Origin: Psococerastis gibbosa
Taxonomy: Eukaryota; Arthropoda; Insecta; Psocodea; Psocidae
Assembly (NCBI GenBank): GCA_963971405.1
Contig: OZ020492.1
Span: forward strand, 18,382,204-18,446,203
Direction: 5' to 3'
DNA length: 64,000 nt
Position numbers and translations under genes: made by a program. How positions within the stretch are numbered: position 1 is the stretch's first letter; every line of letters begins with the position of its first letter. This document shows positions 55,306 to 64,000 of the stretch, in pieces. Under the pieces are notes generated by a model, which was given only the letters and a program-made list of their open reading frames with translations, had not been told where the DNA came from and searched no databases.

Positions 55306-55480
55306 AACAACAACTAGGAAATTGTAATGCAGTGGTGCAAGGCCGTGCCCAAGTTCTGATTTCGGGGGGGGGGGGTCCAATTTTTTTTTATACATAATTT
55401 ATTAATGAAATAATGGATAAATTCTTCAAACTATACAGATTTACATACAAAACTTTATTTCGGGGGGGGGGGGTCCACTT

Positions 55481-55629
55481 CAGGGACGGTGGGGGTAGTC
55501 GCCCCCCCCCCAAGAAAAATAGCTTTATACTAGATAGAATGGACTTTTGAAGGAAATGAAGAGAAATTGTTACTCAAGTAAGGGAAACGCGATATTTTTC
55601 AGGTCACCCTTTTTCTGAGACCGTCCCTG
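55481..55629. mobile_element. hAT-type MITE, 149 bp
   Basis: CAGGGACGGT and ACCGTCCCTG terminal inverted repeats. Flanks GTCCACTT (55473-55480) and GTCCGCTT (55630-55637) match at 7 of 8. Confidence 0.8.
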
Positions 55630-55749
55630 GTCCGCTTATCCCGGCTCAAACTCGGTCCCCTGTCTGTTCAGTCGCCAATACGCTTCCTTCTTCTCCACGA
55701 GGCTACAAATTAGGGATTTTCGGGTCTTCGCCTCTCAGACCATAAGGCA

Positions 55750-56660
55750 GGGGAGGGGGATTTTGATGAAATTTGTTACGTAGACTCACAAAAATCATGC
55801 CTCGGAACTATTTTTGTTGTTGTCTGAATAACTCGATAAACTCAGCAAAAAAAATCCAAAAAAACGGCTATAAAAATTATTTCTCTAAAACGGCTCCAAC
55901 GATCAAGTTCAGATACGTATAGCCTATTGTAGACGTTATTAATGTTAACAAACGCAATGGACCGCTTGTCCCTTCATAGTCTGCTTCCGGGGGTAAAATT
56001 TTTTTACTGATAAAATTTTTTTTCTGCAGAACCTTGCTATCGATGCTTTCTAACTTCAGGTATGTTTTAGGCCTTAAATAGTGGACACTTTCCATTAAGG
56101 ACGCCCAAGATTAAGAGTCTTCGAGAACAAAATGCTTCGCATTATCTTCGGCGGTAGATGGGAGAACGGTGTCTGGAGGATCAGACACAATGCCGAAATA
56201 CATGCCCTATTCGACTCCCCGAACATAATATCAGAACTAAAAGGGCGTCGAATCCAATGGCTGGGTCATGTACACCGTATGCAAGCGGAGAGGTCGCCGA
56301 AGCTACTTTCAACCACCCTGGACGTCCCGGTAGGCCAAGACTAAGATGGAGAGACCAAGTGCTCGAAGATGTGCACGCCACCGGCACCCGAGATTGGAAG
56401 CGAGCGGCGGAGGATCGTCCGAGGTGGTGTGGTGTAGTGGGAGCGGCGGCCAAAAGTCCCCCCGGGCTTGACGCGCCAACCTAAGTCAAGTAAGTCAAAT
56501 AGTGTAACAGAACATTTTGCTTTCCCAAACACATTTTTCTTGAAATATTATTTTGTGAAGAAATTACTGATAATTCATGCCCCAAATACAATAAGCTTAC
56601 ATTGCATTGCTATTATTACTGAGTAGTATTGTATCGGGCTGCCCGTTCTAAACTATGGAA
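55750..56660 (+). mobile_element. Family F repeat, diverged, split by a LINE insertion
   Basis: TTTTGATGAAATTTGTTACG, TCACAAAAATCATGCCTCGG, CGGCTCCAACGAT and TTCTAACTTCAGGTATG (to 56083), then after the insertion GTAACAGAACATTTTGC and TTCCCAAACACATTTTT (from 56505). These are the family F blocks in the usual order. Confidence 0.65.
56084..56496 (+). mobile_element. RTE-like LINE 3' end with 8-bp target duplication
   Basis: Flanked by AAATAGTG (56076-56083 and 56497-56504). Frames give FENKMLRIIFGGRWENGVW, RRIQWLGHVHRMQAERSPK and, after a frameshift, RPGRPRLRWRDQVLEDVHA, the C-terminal signature of RTE-like proteins. The 3' end reads CTAAGTCAAGTAAGTC, a short tandem tail. Strongly 5' truncated. 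Confidence 0.85.
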
Positions 56661-56839
56661 TAGATTTAATTGTCACTAACCATTGCACCTAATTCAATTC
56701 ACGGTCCAAGTACGGGGGATTCTAGGACCCTAAGATGTGGTTGGCGTCGTTCATATTGGTTATTTGAGACGGAGTCTTCTTTTAATTTACGGCACGGTAC
56801 CTAAATATTGGCTTACTTGTACTGGCGCATTAAAACTTG

Positions 56840-56960
56840 CCCTGCCAGCGACCCCATCGAATTTTTGGCCGTGGTCGATCTGTAATAATACCTTCCAAGC
56901 GTTTCGTCAATACTTGCGGTCGACATCTTCGATGATACTACGCGGACTTCTATGATTATA
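56840..56960 (-). repeat. Repeat family E copy with CGAAGA core
   Basis: The minus strand reads ATCGAAGATGTCGACCGC, AAGTATTGACGAAACGC, TTGGAAGGTATTATTAC and GATCGACCACGGCC. The stem and GAAAC box are kept, but the first box is CGAAGA rather than CTGAAGA. Confidence 0.6.
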
Positions 56961-57119
56961 TCTTGGAGCCTGAGTACATTAAACTGGTTTGATCATACTG
57001 TACCATCTTCTGGCTCCGGGTGTGAAAACCTTTGTTACTATAAAGCTATACATTTCCCTTATTGTCACAGCTGTTAAACCTAAAGTACCGGAAATCGGGC
57101 ACTCCAGTGAGTTACCGAA

Positions 57120-57310
57120 ATTAGAAGAAATAGAAAAAAACTGGACATCGTCTTAACTCTTAGCTGCTGGACCACAAGCCCGACAAGTACAGTCCCTTCT
57201 AAATCTTCTACTAATTTCGTTTATAACGAGGAGGTTACCTCTTCAACCACAGTTAGTTCAATGTCAGTATTATATATCATACAATATAATTCTTCAATAT
57301 ATACCCTAGT
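57120..57310. mobile_element. SINE family B pieces in both orientations
   Basis: 57150-57205 is the inverse of the SINE-B head (GCTGGACCACAAGCCCGAC). 57215-57305 is the body in plus orientation (GAGGAGGTTACCTCTTCAA, AATGTCAGTATTATATATC). The junction suggests recombination or insertion of one copy into another. Confidence 0.6.
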
Positions 57311-57849
57311 GAGTAGTGCCCACTATCCGTTAGGGGCTGTTCATTAGCCGGGGGGGGGGGGGGGGGGAGTCGTTCGGCAAAAATCACGAAATATCACAAG
57401 GGGGGAGAGGGATAATGATATCGCGTGTATTTAGTTTTTTGGCATACGCGTGATTTCTAAACCGAAAAGCGGTGTGTAGTGTGACCTTGACTCGCCGATG
57501 GCAGTTACTAGTACAATACATAGGTTTTTCGCATGATTTCACCATTCATTTAATATTATTCTTATGCCAGTCAAAACATCAACCTGCAACCTTTCTGTCA
57601 AGACATTTTTACCATTCATTTTCTAGAATAAAATAGAAAGAATAGATTATACTTTATACCTGTATTTAAAAATAATAAAAAAAAAATTTTAAGTCTTAAA
57701 CCTCACCGCGTATCATCAAGGGGGAGGGGTTAAAAAAAATGTTAAAAAAACATCACGTGATTAATGGTCCCTTATTTGCTTACTTTACATTAGCTACCTT
57801 AGAGTTCTATATAGGTAAAATGGGATACCTGTTGTGTTTTTTTCAATTA

Positions 57850-58190
57850 TTGGTGAATGTGAATCACCCCAGAAATTAAAAACAATATATTTTTGGCTCT
57901 CAGGCCCATTAAAAACCTTGTATGCAGCAACCACACCATTCCGCCACTCAACTCTCGATGCGGGCTTTATCCTGCAGTTGCAGACATTAAGCCGACGCAG
58001 GTCTTCGCTAACGTCATCCAAACACCTCTTCCTCGGTCTCCTCATGGATGTTCTACCTTCTGGATCACTGTTCAACACCTTCTTAGGCACGCTAGCGCCA
58101 TCTATTCTTTCGACATGGCCCAGTCCACTGACTCTCCACGTTTTCATGTCGTTAAGATTCATCGTTGGCCTCTGTTATAATTCTTCTAGG
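57850..58190 (-). mobile_element. RTE-like LINE C-terminal remnant, minus strand
   Basis: The minus-strand frame reads VSGLGHVERIDGASVPKKVL, RRPRKRCLDDVSEDLRRLNV, VEWRNGVVAAYKVFNGPESQ, then YIVFNF. It fits the LGHVERM ... GRPRKRWLDDV ... EWR pattern, a different subfamily from 1-334. Nearly intact over ~100 codons. Confidence 0.75.
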
Positions 58191-58739
58191 TCGGGGAGAA
58201 GTTCTCCATGCTTTGTTCACTATTTTCACAAAATAAAATATCGCGGGAAAGTTGGGTTGCAGACGAGTTGAGGATGTATCATAAATTAGATGAAATGTTC
58301 CTCCGCATTTAAATATTTATATATATGTAAGATAGTTTGGCCAAAGTTATGGGAGGCTTGCGTTTTCAGAATTTCATGTACCTTCCAAATTTGTAGCTAC
58401 TTACCTCCCCCTTCTATGTATCACAATGTAAAGGAAAATTTCTTACAATTAATGACATCTCACTGATAGCTGTACGATCATTATTTTCTGTACAATTTGA
58501 AATTATTAGGCCTGTTAAAAATTTTGATTATCAAATTTGATGGTAAGCTTCTTCAGATTTAGTAGCCAAACGGTGATAGTACTATATTATTACTTATACT
58601 ATATACAATATATATTATATTATTATACCGGTACCCAATTTAAACTATTTATATATTGTATTAATAGCCTATGCATCAAAATGTAGGGTAACATTGCTTC
58701 ACGCCTCATTGATGTTTAATTGTATTTTAATGTTATACA

Positions 58740-58895
58740 TACAAAAATATTATTCGCATACAAACAATTCAATGAATGTATCCGAATAACCTCTTCAGTC
58801 GCCTCTGTAGGTAATACCTGTGTTGAGTTACGACATGCCACCGATCGCATGATTTGTAGAGACTCGCACAAGTACGAACGAGCTACTTCTATACC
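58740..58895 (-). mobile_element. SINE family D copy, minus strand
   Basis: CATACAAACAATTCAATGAATG, TATCCGAATAACCTC, TTCAGTCGCC, TGTTGAGTTACGACATG and AGAGACTCGCACAAGTACG are the complement of family D, ending near the tRNA-like head. Confidence 0.65.
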
Positions 58896-59198
58896 ATTAT
58901 TAATACAATTACAATATAAGGTATACCATTGAATTATTTTACACAATTATTACTATTCATATATTGTATTATTGTATTAATTCGTATCAAAATGCAGGGT
59001 AACATTTCTTCTAATTTTTGACGCCTCATTGTTGGTTCCATTATATCAATACTTTCTGTGAAATTTGACTTTAATAAGACAGTTAAAAATTGTAAACATC
59101 AGATTATGCGGATAAACAACTTCATTTGTGGTTCACGAACTTGAACTTGAAATATCTTTAGGCCATTTCTGCACGGAGTAAAGCTATTAACCGAAGTC
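58896..59198. other. Upstream flank of the glycine-rich protein gene
   Basis: AT-rich, no gene recognised. CTTGAACTTGAAATATC and a G/C-richer stretch, GGCCATTTCTGCACGGAG, precede the TATA box. Regulatory sites cannot be assigned by eye. Confidence 0.4.
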
Positions 59199-59208
59199 TA
59201 TATAAAAG
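59199..59208 (+). promoter_or_regulatory. TATA box of the glycine-rich protein gene
   Basis: TATATAAAAG lies 35-44 bp upstream of the ATG at 59243. With the usual ~30-bp spacing, transcription would start near 59230, giving a short 5' UTR. The ATG context TCAAGATG fits insect start sites. Confidence 0.75.
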
Positions 59209-59242
59209 CTACCTGCGATTGCAAATTAAAGTTTCCTTCAAG

Positions 59243-59309
59243 ATGCAATTGGTAGCAGTACTCGGTGCTTTGTTACTTTTTACTGCCAGTGTATATTCCC
59301 ATCCAGGCG
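59243..59309 (+). CDS. Exon 1: signal peptide
   Basis: 22 codons plus one base. ATG in good context, a hydrophobic core VAVLGALLLF, small residues before the expected cleavage site, then HPG. The donor GTGAGT starts at 59310. Confidence 0.85.
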
Positions 59310-62300
59310 GTGAGTTTTAATTATACTAATTCAGTCGTAAACGCTTCATTGCGTCATATCTAAAAATACTCGGACTGTTGTTATTAATTATCACATATTA
59401 GGAGCAGGGCCGGATTTTCTTGGTAATGGGCCCCCAAATTTGGGAATTTTTCGAAAATTGAAATAAAATTGAAATGATGGGTCTTCATCGAACTCGAAGC
59501 TTTACGTACTCTTGCTACCCAGCGACTTCCTCCCCCCAAATTTGTCTGTAAGTCTGTTGTAAGTCAATTAATTACGTCATAATTTAATCGATACCAAATG
59601 AGTTTATTCTATCTTGACTCACAACTCCCCTCCCCCCAAATGGGCTGGATCCGTTCCTGCCCCCATTCTCCATCCAGGAATCCAGGGAGACCATGGATTT
59701 CTTCAAGGGGTGCAGAAGGGGCTCCAGGGAATGTTTTTTAACTTATAGGTGTAAAATATCATGTTTTTGTCCTCTTAACCATCGGCTTTTAAACAAAACA
59801 GTTGGGATGCTGGATAATGTCGGAAAAAGGGGGATCCCTCAAATGGGAAATTTTTTCGAAAATATGCTATAGGCCTACATATAAAAACGCCCAATATGTG
59901 TCATACGGGCACAAGTAGAGAATACTCTCCCACGACCACTGCTTTATTTGGGATGTTGTGGTCAGGAACATGCCCAATGCTACCTAGTATATAGTATAAT
60001 TTAAATTAACGTATTTCTATTCATATTGATTATTCATGAAGATGTCAACCGCAGATGTTGACGAAACGTTAGGAATAATAAATAAATAAATATTACCTTT
60101 TTTGTTCTATTACTAAGCCAACCTAGCGGAGTTAGGGCTATAAGCCCTCTCTTACACTCAACTAGGAAGTACTCATTCTTGTTGACCACGGCCTATCATC
60201 CCGGTTTCTGCTGTTTCAACCAGTAATTTAGACCGTGAAAGTCTTTGTAATTATATTGAAGTCGAAGCCGTTTTAGCCCCGGCCAATATTAGAGCTATAT
60301 CAGGGCTTACTCGGCATATTGGCTAAAAACACAATTTTTTGAACCTTTTGTTTTTAAAACTTTTACCGAGAGAGGGAACAACCCCAATATTAAATTCCTA
60401 GCTACTGCAGATACCGAAAAACCTTAATTTGTCATGTAGATACTTAGATTTAGAGATATGTTATTATTATTTCACTATATTAGTCATAGACCATACTTGA
60501 TATAATGCTGTAGCTAGAGTCTAGTCACCCACGCAGATGTTAGAATTTCCGAGGGACCAACATAAAATGACGTCACACACTGGCAAAAGCGGAAAAGCAG
60601 CTGCTTTTAGAGACACAAATCTATTATTTTCAGGTTTTGTTTAGTTTATTAATTAATTGGAGTGAGAGAACATTTTTTTACGTTGGTAAAACTTATTTAA
60701 TATTCAAATATTCAATCAGAAATTTTTAAGGAACAGTCTGGAAGTCCGTTATTTTTCCGAAAAACAAACTAGTCATTCGATAGACCAGGTTACCTAGCAA
60801 CAAAGTCTCCGTTGCTAGGTAACTGGTGAAAAAACAAATCTTTTGCCAGCTGGTGACGTAATGTTGGTGCCCCAACTTTTGCATCTAGAATGCCGTGTCT
60901 AGAGTATTATATGGTCTAAGAAATTAGTTGTCTTTCGGAATTCATCAAGAAAATTAATTGATACATGAGATTAATTGACCGAGACGGCACAGGCCTCATA
61001 CTGCATTAATATTAGAAATCACAAACGATTCTCAGTGATATGAATTATAATGCCCTTGAGACTCTTATTGTGATGAATTCATTTTAATAACATTTTTCCA
61101 CCTTCACTTTGTAATACTTCGTCACACTATGTTAGTCTTCCGGAATTCATCAAGAAAATTAGCCGATGTAGCAGATTAATTGACCGAGACGACAGCACAG
61201 CCCTCATCCTGCATTAATTTAACAAATCACAAACGATTCTCAGTGATATGAATTATAATGCCCTTGAGACTCTTATTGTGATGAATTCATTTCAATAATA
61301 TTTTTCCACCTTCACTTTGTAATACTTCGTCAAACTGTATTAGTAGTCTTCCGGAATTCATCAGGAAAATTAGCCGGTGTAGCAGATTAATTGACCGAGA
61401 CGACAGCACACAAATCACAAACGATTCTCAGTGATATGAATTTTAATGCCCTTGAGACTCTTATTGTGATGAATTCGTTTCAATAACATTTTTCCACCTT
61501 CACTTTGTAATACTTCGTCACACTATATTAGTAGTGTTCCGGAATTCATCAAGAAAATTAGCCGATGTAGCAGATTAATTGACCGAGACGGCAGCACAGC
61601 CAATTTTTCTAGTTTATGACATCTCCTTTATGGAAATAGAATCTATATTTCATGAGAAATTTGATTTTGCGTAAAAAATGAAAATTCCGGCCTTGAGACT
61701 AATGTGAATAAAACACAACTTTGACAAGCACTCAAGCAGAACCGAAATGTATCAAACAGCGACTGGAGAGGAAACTAACCGTATCGATACTGGTCTCACA
61801 TGAATCACATAAAAAATTTGTCACTTTTTCTTTTTTTCTTTTGAAAGAAAGAAAGAAAATTGTCTTTATTTTCCATATGTGCGAATTTTGGGCCTTTCCG
61901 CCTACTCTTACAATTGATGCCTCTTCTATCAAAGATTGGCAACTATCGTGGGAATTTGGGCCTTGGAGACAGTTGCTTTGAAAAGGGAAGTCGAGCTCTT
62001 GCCAAACCACTGCCTCAGGTTTTTCAACCAGGATGTTCTTCTTCAGATGGGAGCCCTCTGTCCTTCTATCTCCTCTTGGATTATTACGTGCAGAAGGCGA
62101 TACATTCCGTTCCTAATGACATGGCCAAAGTATGTTAGTTTCCGTTCTTAACTCGGCTTCTGAATCCATGACGCCTCAGGATCTCAGCATTAGGGACACG
62201 ATCTATCGTTCGTCTGTATACCCACATTTCAAATGCACTGTTCTCCATAGCTTGTGTCAAAGTCCATCCCTCTATACCATTTAGAACGATTGGGAACACA

Positions 62301-64000
62301 TATCATTTCACCATTCGCATACGAAGGAGTAGTAGCAGGCTTCGATCAGTAACTTCTTTAGAGAATTGGAAAATGGTTTAGTGCCAGCTATGGATTTCCG
62401 GTATTCCGGTAGCTTGTCATAAATATCTATAGCGATATGGGGAAACATCCTCATTCCTCAGTGTCATAGTTAGTTCGCAGCCTGCTACTACCCCTCACAG
62501 AGGACTTAAACGACTTCGGTGGCAAGGTGGTAGCGTTCTAGTAGTTGTGGAAGTAACTACACACCTTGCACGAGACGTGTCGTAACTCACACAAGTACCT
62601 ATTAGGTGAATTAGTGAGGCGATTGAAGAGGTTAATCGGATACATTCAATAAAGGGTTTGTATGCGATTTAACCTTTTTATAAAATACAATACAATACAT
62701 ACCATTCGCAATCTGAGTCCAAAGTCAAAGTCACCGAAGTCTTTTCTGTATTTTGATGAAGACATTTCGAGCTTGTTCCATGCGGCTGCGAATCACGCAA
62801 TTAAAAAATATTTAATTTGTTCCAGGATATGGAAGTGCTCCAGCTCCCAGTCCAGTAATACTAGACCCAGGCATTGGAGATGGTACCTTAGGTAATACCA
62901 CAGGTTCAATTCAATTAAGTAGTCTATTATACATAAAATGGGTAGTTGTATAATTTTATATAAATATATTATATAAATTACCATGAATTTAGAGGTAAAA
63001 GAAGTCGAAGGCAACCACATAGTCCTGCAGATAAACAAGAGCAGTTAGTGATAGATAAGGATAATCTAAGCTAATGAGGCGTGGTCAGGTTGAAAGTGTA
63101 CTTCTAGTGTTATTAGTATTATTGGGACTGTGCTCCTGAAAGAGGTTTTTAGACGTCGGCCAAGCAGCCCATGTTGTTAGACTCGTACCCGTACTTGGTT
63201 AAGTAATGCTTTCGCCTGTTTCATTGCGTCAATGGTAAGCTTGTCTCAGCTTGTCTATTATCGCTTGTAGCCATTGTAGGTTGACCAGTTTGCCAATGGC
63301 CCAAGATTTATACGGAAACATTACAAATAATGTCCGAAATCCATGGGGTTGTTGGCATTGGACAAGGAACCTATGGGCCACTATAGGTAGGCCTGGGTCC
63401 ATAAAAGTAATTAAAAAGTATTAAGTAACTATATAATATATAGCAGCCCATGTTTGGTTTTCTATTCATACGTTTAAATTAAATTTCCGATTTCAAGATT
63501 TGAACGGAATTACACGGTGTGAGGTCCCAGGACCCCCCAAAAAAGTTTTTTTTTTACAAAATGTTTATCTGTTGGTTGGTCTATAACAGGTATGAGTCAA
63601 CTTGTTGACATAAATTAGGAGCTAAAAAATCACTCTTAAGTGGATTTTGGTCACATGCAAAATCTAGTCAAGGTGGCTTATGTAAGTGTCTGTAATTCTT
63701 TCAGGACCTGGAAGACCTATCCCTGGCTACGGAGGTGGTGGCCCAGCCGCCGCAATTATCCCTCCACCTGGCTACAACGCAGCTCCCCCGTCCCCCGGCT
63801 ACGCCCAACCGCTTATAGCGCCCACCAAGGGGCGAGGGCCTTCAGGGGGCGGCTACGGGGGTGGCGCCTCTGCCCCTGTCATAAGCTCCGGTCCTTCATA
63901 TGGAGGAGGTGCGCCATCTGTCATAGCTCCTAGCGGAGGAGGCTACGGCGGTGCGAATTCAGCTTCGCAGTCTGGCTCCAATGCCTTTGGTGGAGGTGGA
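59243..64000 (+). CDS. Secreted glycine/proline/tyrosine-rich structural protein (cuticle- or silk-like), 5' part
   Basis: Exons at 59243-59309, 62826-62891 and 63705-64000 (continues beyond the window). All junctions are phase 1, with donors GTGAGT and GTAATA and acceptors TTCCAG and TTTCAG. The 143 residues seen begin with a signal peptide (MQLVAVLGALLLFTASVYS, likely cleaved before HPG). A short linker GYGSAPAPSPVILDPGIGDG follows, then a low-complexity domain with GGGYGGG, PVISSGPSYGGGAPS and GYGGANSASQ motifs and repeated VI-P/S-x-G. This composition is typical of insect cuticular or silk/cement proteins that are secreted and assemble outside the cell. No chitin-binding R&R motif is visible, and the family cannot be named. 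GC-rich codon use in exon 3 contrasts with the AT-rich surroundings, supporting a real coding exon. Introns are 3516 and 813 bp. Confidence 0.85.
59405..59660. mobile_element. hAT-type MITE remnants in intron 1
   Basis: CAGGGCCGGATTTTC at 59405 is an unpaired left end. 59515-59657 on the minus strand reads CAGGAACGGATCCAGCCC, GAGTTGTGAGTCAAGATAG and ACAAATTTGGGGGG, the family of 27602-27769. Confidence 0.6.
60036..60255 (+). repeat. Repeat family E copy split by a SINE-A tail
   Basis: ATGAAGATGTCAACCGC, AGATGTTGACGAAACG to 60075. It resumes after the insertion at 60169 with GTACTCATTC, GACCACGGCCTATCATCC, TTCTGCTGTTTCAACC and GACCGTGAAAGTCTTTGTAA. It lies in intron 1. Confidence 0.7.
60076..60168 (-). 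mobile_element. SINE-A / LINE tail inserted in family E
   Basis: AATAAATAAATAAATATTAC, TCTATTACTAAGCCAACC, TAGCGGAGTTAGGGC and CCCTCTCTTACACTCAAC, TAGGAA. TAGGAA flanks both sides, although it is also part of the SINE consensus. 5' truncated, without the tRNA part. Confidence 0.8.
60256..60924. other. Intron 1 spacer
   Basis: No element recognised. TGACGTCA occurs at 60568, and an inverted pair GTTACCTAGCAACAAAG / CTTTGTTGCTAGG-like (60790-60822) can form a short hairpin. Confidence 0.45.
60925..61603 (+). repeat. Tandem array of ~205-bp units in intron 1
   Basis: Units begin with GTCTTCCGGAATTCATC (variants) at 60930, 61135, 61346 and 61534. Each has GCAGATTAATTGACCGAGACG, AATCACAAACGATTCTCAG, CTTGAGACTCTTATTG and ACTTTGTAATACTTCGTCA. 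Steps are 205, 211 and 188 bp. The third unit lacks ~23 bp after CAGCACA. The fourth is partial. Similarity between units is high, so the array is recent. Confidence 0.9.
61850..62485 (-). mobile_element. RTE-like LINE 3' end with (TTTC)n tail, minus strand, in intron 1
   Basis: Minus-strand frames show WTLTQAMENSAFEMWVYRRT, RVPNAEILRR, SLGTECIAFC and SWLKNLRQWF..., the C-terminal half of an RTE-like reverse transcriptase (WTLTxxxExxxEAFEMWxYRR ... SWLxNLRxW). After the stop, TTGTAAGAGTAGGCGG, AAAGGCCCAAAATTCG, AATAAAGACAATTTTC and (TTTC)n at 61845-61858 form the 3' UTR. It has several frameshifts. Confidence 0.8.
62505..62700 (+). mobile_element. SINE family D copy in intron 1
   Basis: CGGTGGCAAGGTGGTAGCG (A-box-like), AGTAACTACACACCTTGC, ACGAGACGTGTCGTAACTC, AGGCGATTGAAGAGGTTAAT, GATACATTCAATAAAGGG and TTTGTATGCGATTTAACC, then an AATACA-type tail. 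GGTTAATCG and CGATTTAACC can pair as a hairpin. Confidence 0.7.
62826..62891 (+). CDS. Exon 2 of the glycine-rich protein gene
   Basis: 66 bp, phase 1 at both ends, so its presence or absence would not shift the frame. Encodes GYGSAPAPSPVILDPGIGDG and two more residues. Acceptor TTGTTCCAG, donor GTAATA. Confidence 0.82.
63455..63590 (+). mobile_element. Family F repeat fragment in intron 2
   Basis: TTTCTATTCATACGTTTAAA, CCGATTTCAAGATTTGAACGG, TTACACGGTGTGAGGTCCCAGG, AAAAAGTTTTTTTTTTACAAAATGTTTATCTG matches the first ~130 bp of family F. Confidence 0.6.
63705..64000 (+). CDS. Exon 3 of the glycine-rich protein gene (partial)
   Basis: Starts after TAATTCTTTCAG. The frame stays open for 98 codons to the window edge. 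About a third of residues are glycine, with Pro, Ala, Ser and Tyr. The motifs GYGGGG, GYNAAPPSPGYAQP, GGGYGGGASAPVIS and SYGGGAPSVIAPS form a loose repeat. Confidence 0.85.

Noticed and set aside
56181..56453. 90-codon minus-strand frame
   Set aside because: Antisense to the RTE-like coding remnant at 56084-56496.
57834..58271. 145-codon plus-strand frame
   Set aside because: Shadow of the minus-strand LINE C-terminus, whose motifs are recognisable.

Overview
This is a eukaryotic, probably arthropod and most likely insect, nuclear window. It is AT-rich, has no bacterial-style gene density, and is built almost entirely of transposable-element remnants. The evidence for an insect-like animal is the mixture of LINE ORF1 remnants with a PHD-type motif and a baculovirus-FP25-like C-terminal domain, a BEL/Pao retroelement pol fragment, tRNA-derived SINEs, many short hAT-type and PIF/Harbinger-type MITEs, and at the right edge a spliced gene for a small secreted Gly/Pro/Tyr-rich (cuticle- or silk-like) protein. 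The species cannot be named from the sequence alone.

The only convincing host gene starts at 59243. It has a TATA box at 59199, a signal-peptide exon (59243-59309), a 22-codon exon 2 (62826-62891), and a glycine-rich exon 3 (63705 to the window edge). All splice junctions are phase 1 with GT/AG borders, and the gene runs off the right end. Intron 1 (3.5 kb) is itself packed with repeats.

Layout. 1-334: 3' end of a non-LTR retrotransposon with a GAA tail. 450-7000: degenerate hAT-like elements, including two MITEs with 8-bp target duplications and a 1.5-kb fold-back whose arms are tandem repeats of about 125 bp. 8100-14260: several copies of one ~850-bp non-autonomous repeat (here family F), one carrying a 950-bp element that carries a further MITE. 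15348-19290: a decayed Jockey/CR1-type LINE. 19300-21240: an array of ~340-bp tandem units broken by a nested MITE. 22371-30170: MITEs and LINE 3' ends. 30380-33760: an RTE-like LINE split by a 2.3-kb hAT-type element with perfect 8-bp duplications, which contains a second LINE ORF1 remnant. 34300-40000: palindromic MITEs and SINE pieces. 40725-42530: BEL/Pao pol remnant on the minus strand. 42868-54100: MITEs, tRNA-SINEs and LINE tails. 54600-58200: several RTE-like C-terminal fragments.

The most interesting system is a retrotransposition partnership. A tRNA-derived SINE (family A: A-box, B-box, TTTA-repeat tail, several copies) shares its last ~75 bp with a LINE 3' end at 48310-48676, starting at the LINE stop codon, so the LINE probably mobilises the SINE. 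Several otherwise different LINE 3' ends in the window keep a similar architecture: TAAGAG, a short GGGC/GCCC stem-loop, AATAAAG and a microsatellite tail. A second lead is a dispersed family (E) with a CTGA-AGA / stem / GAAAC core that resembles a hammerhead-ribozyme core.
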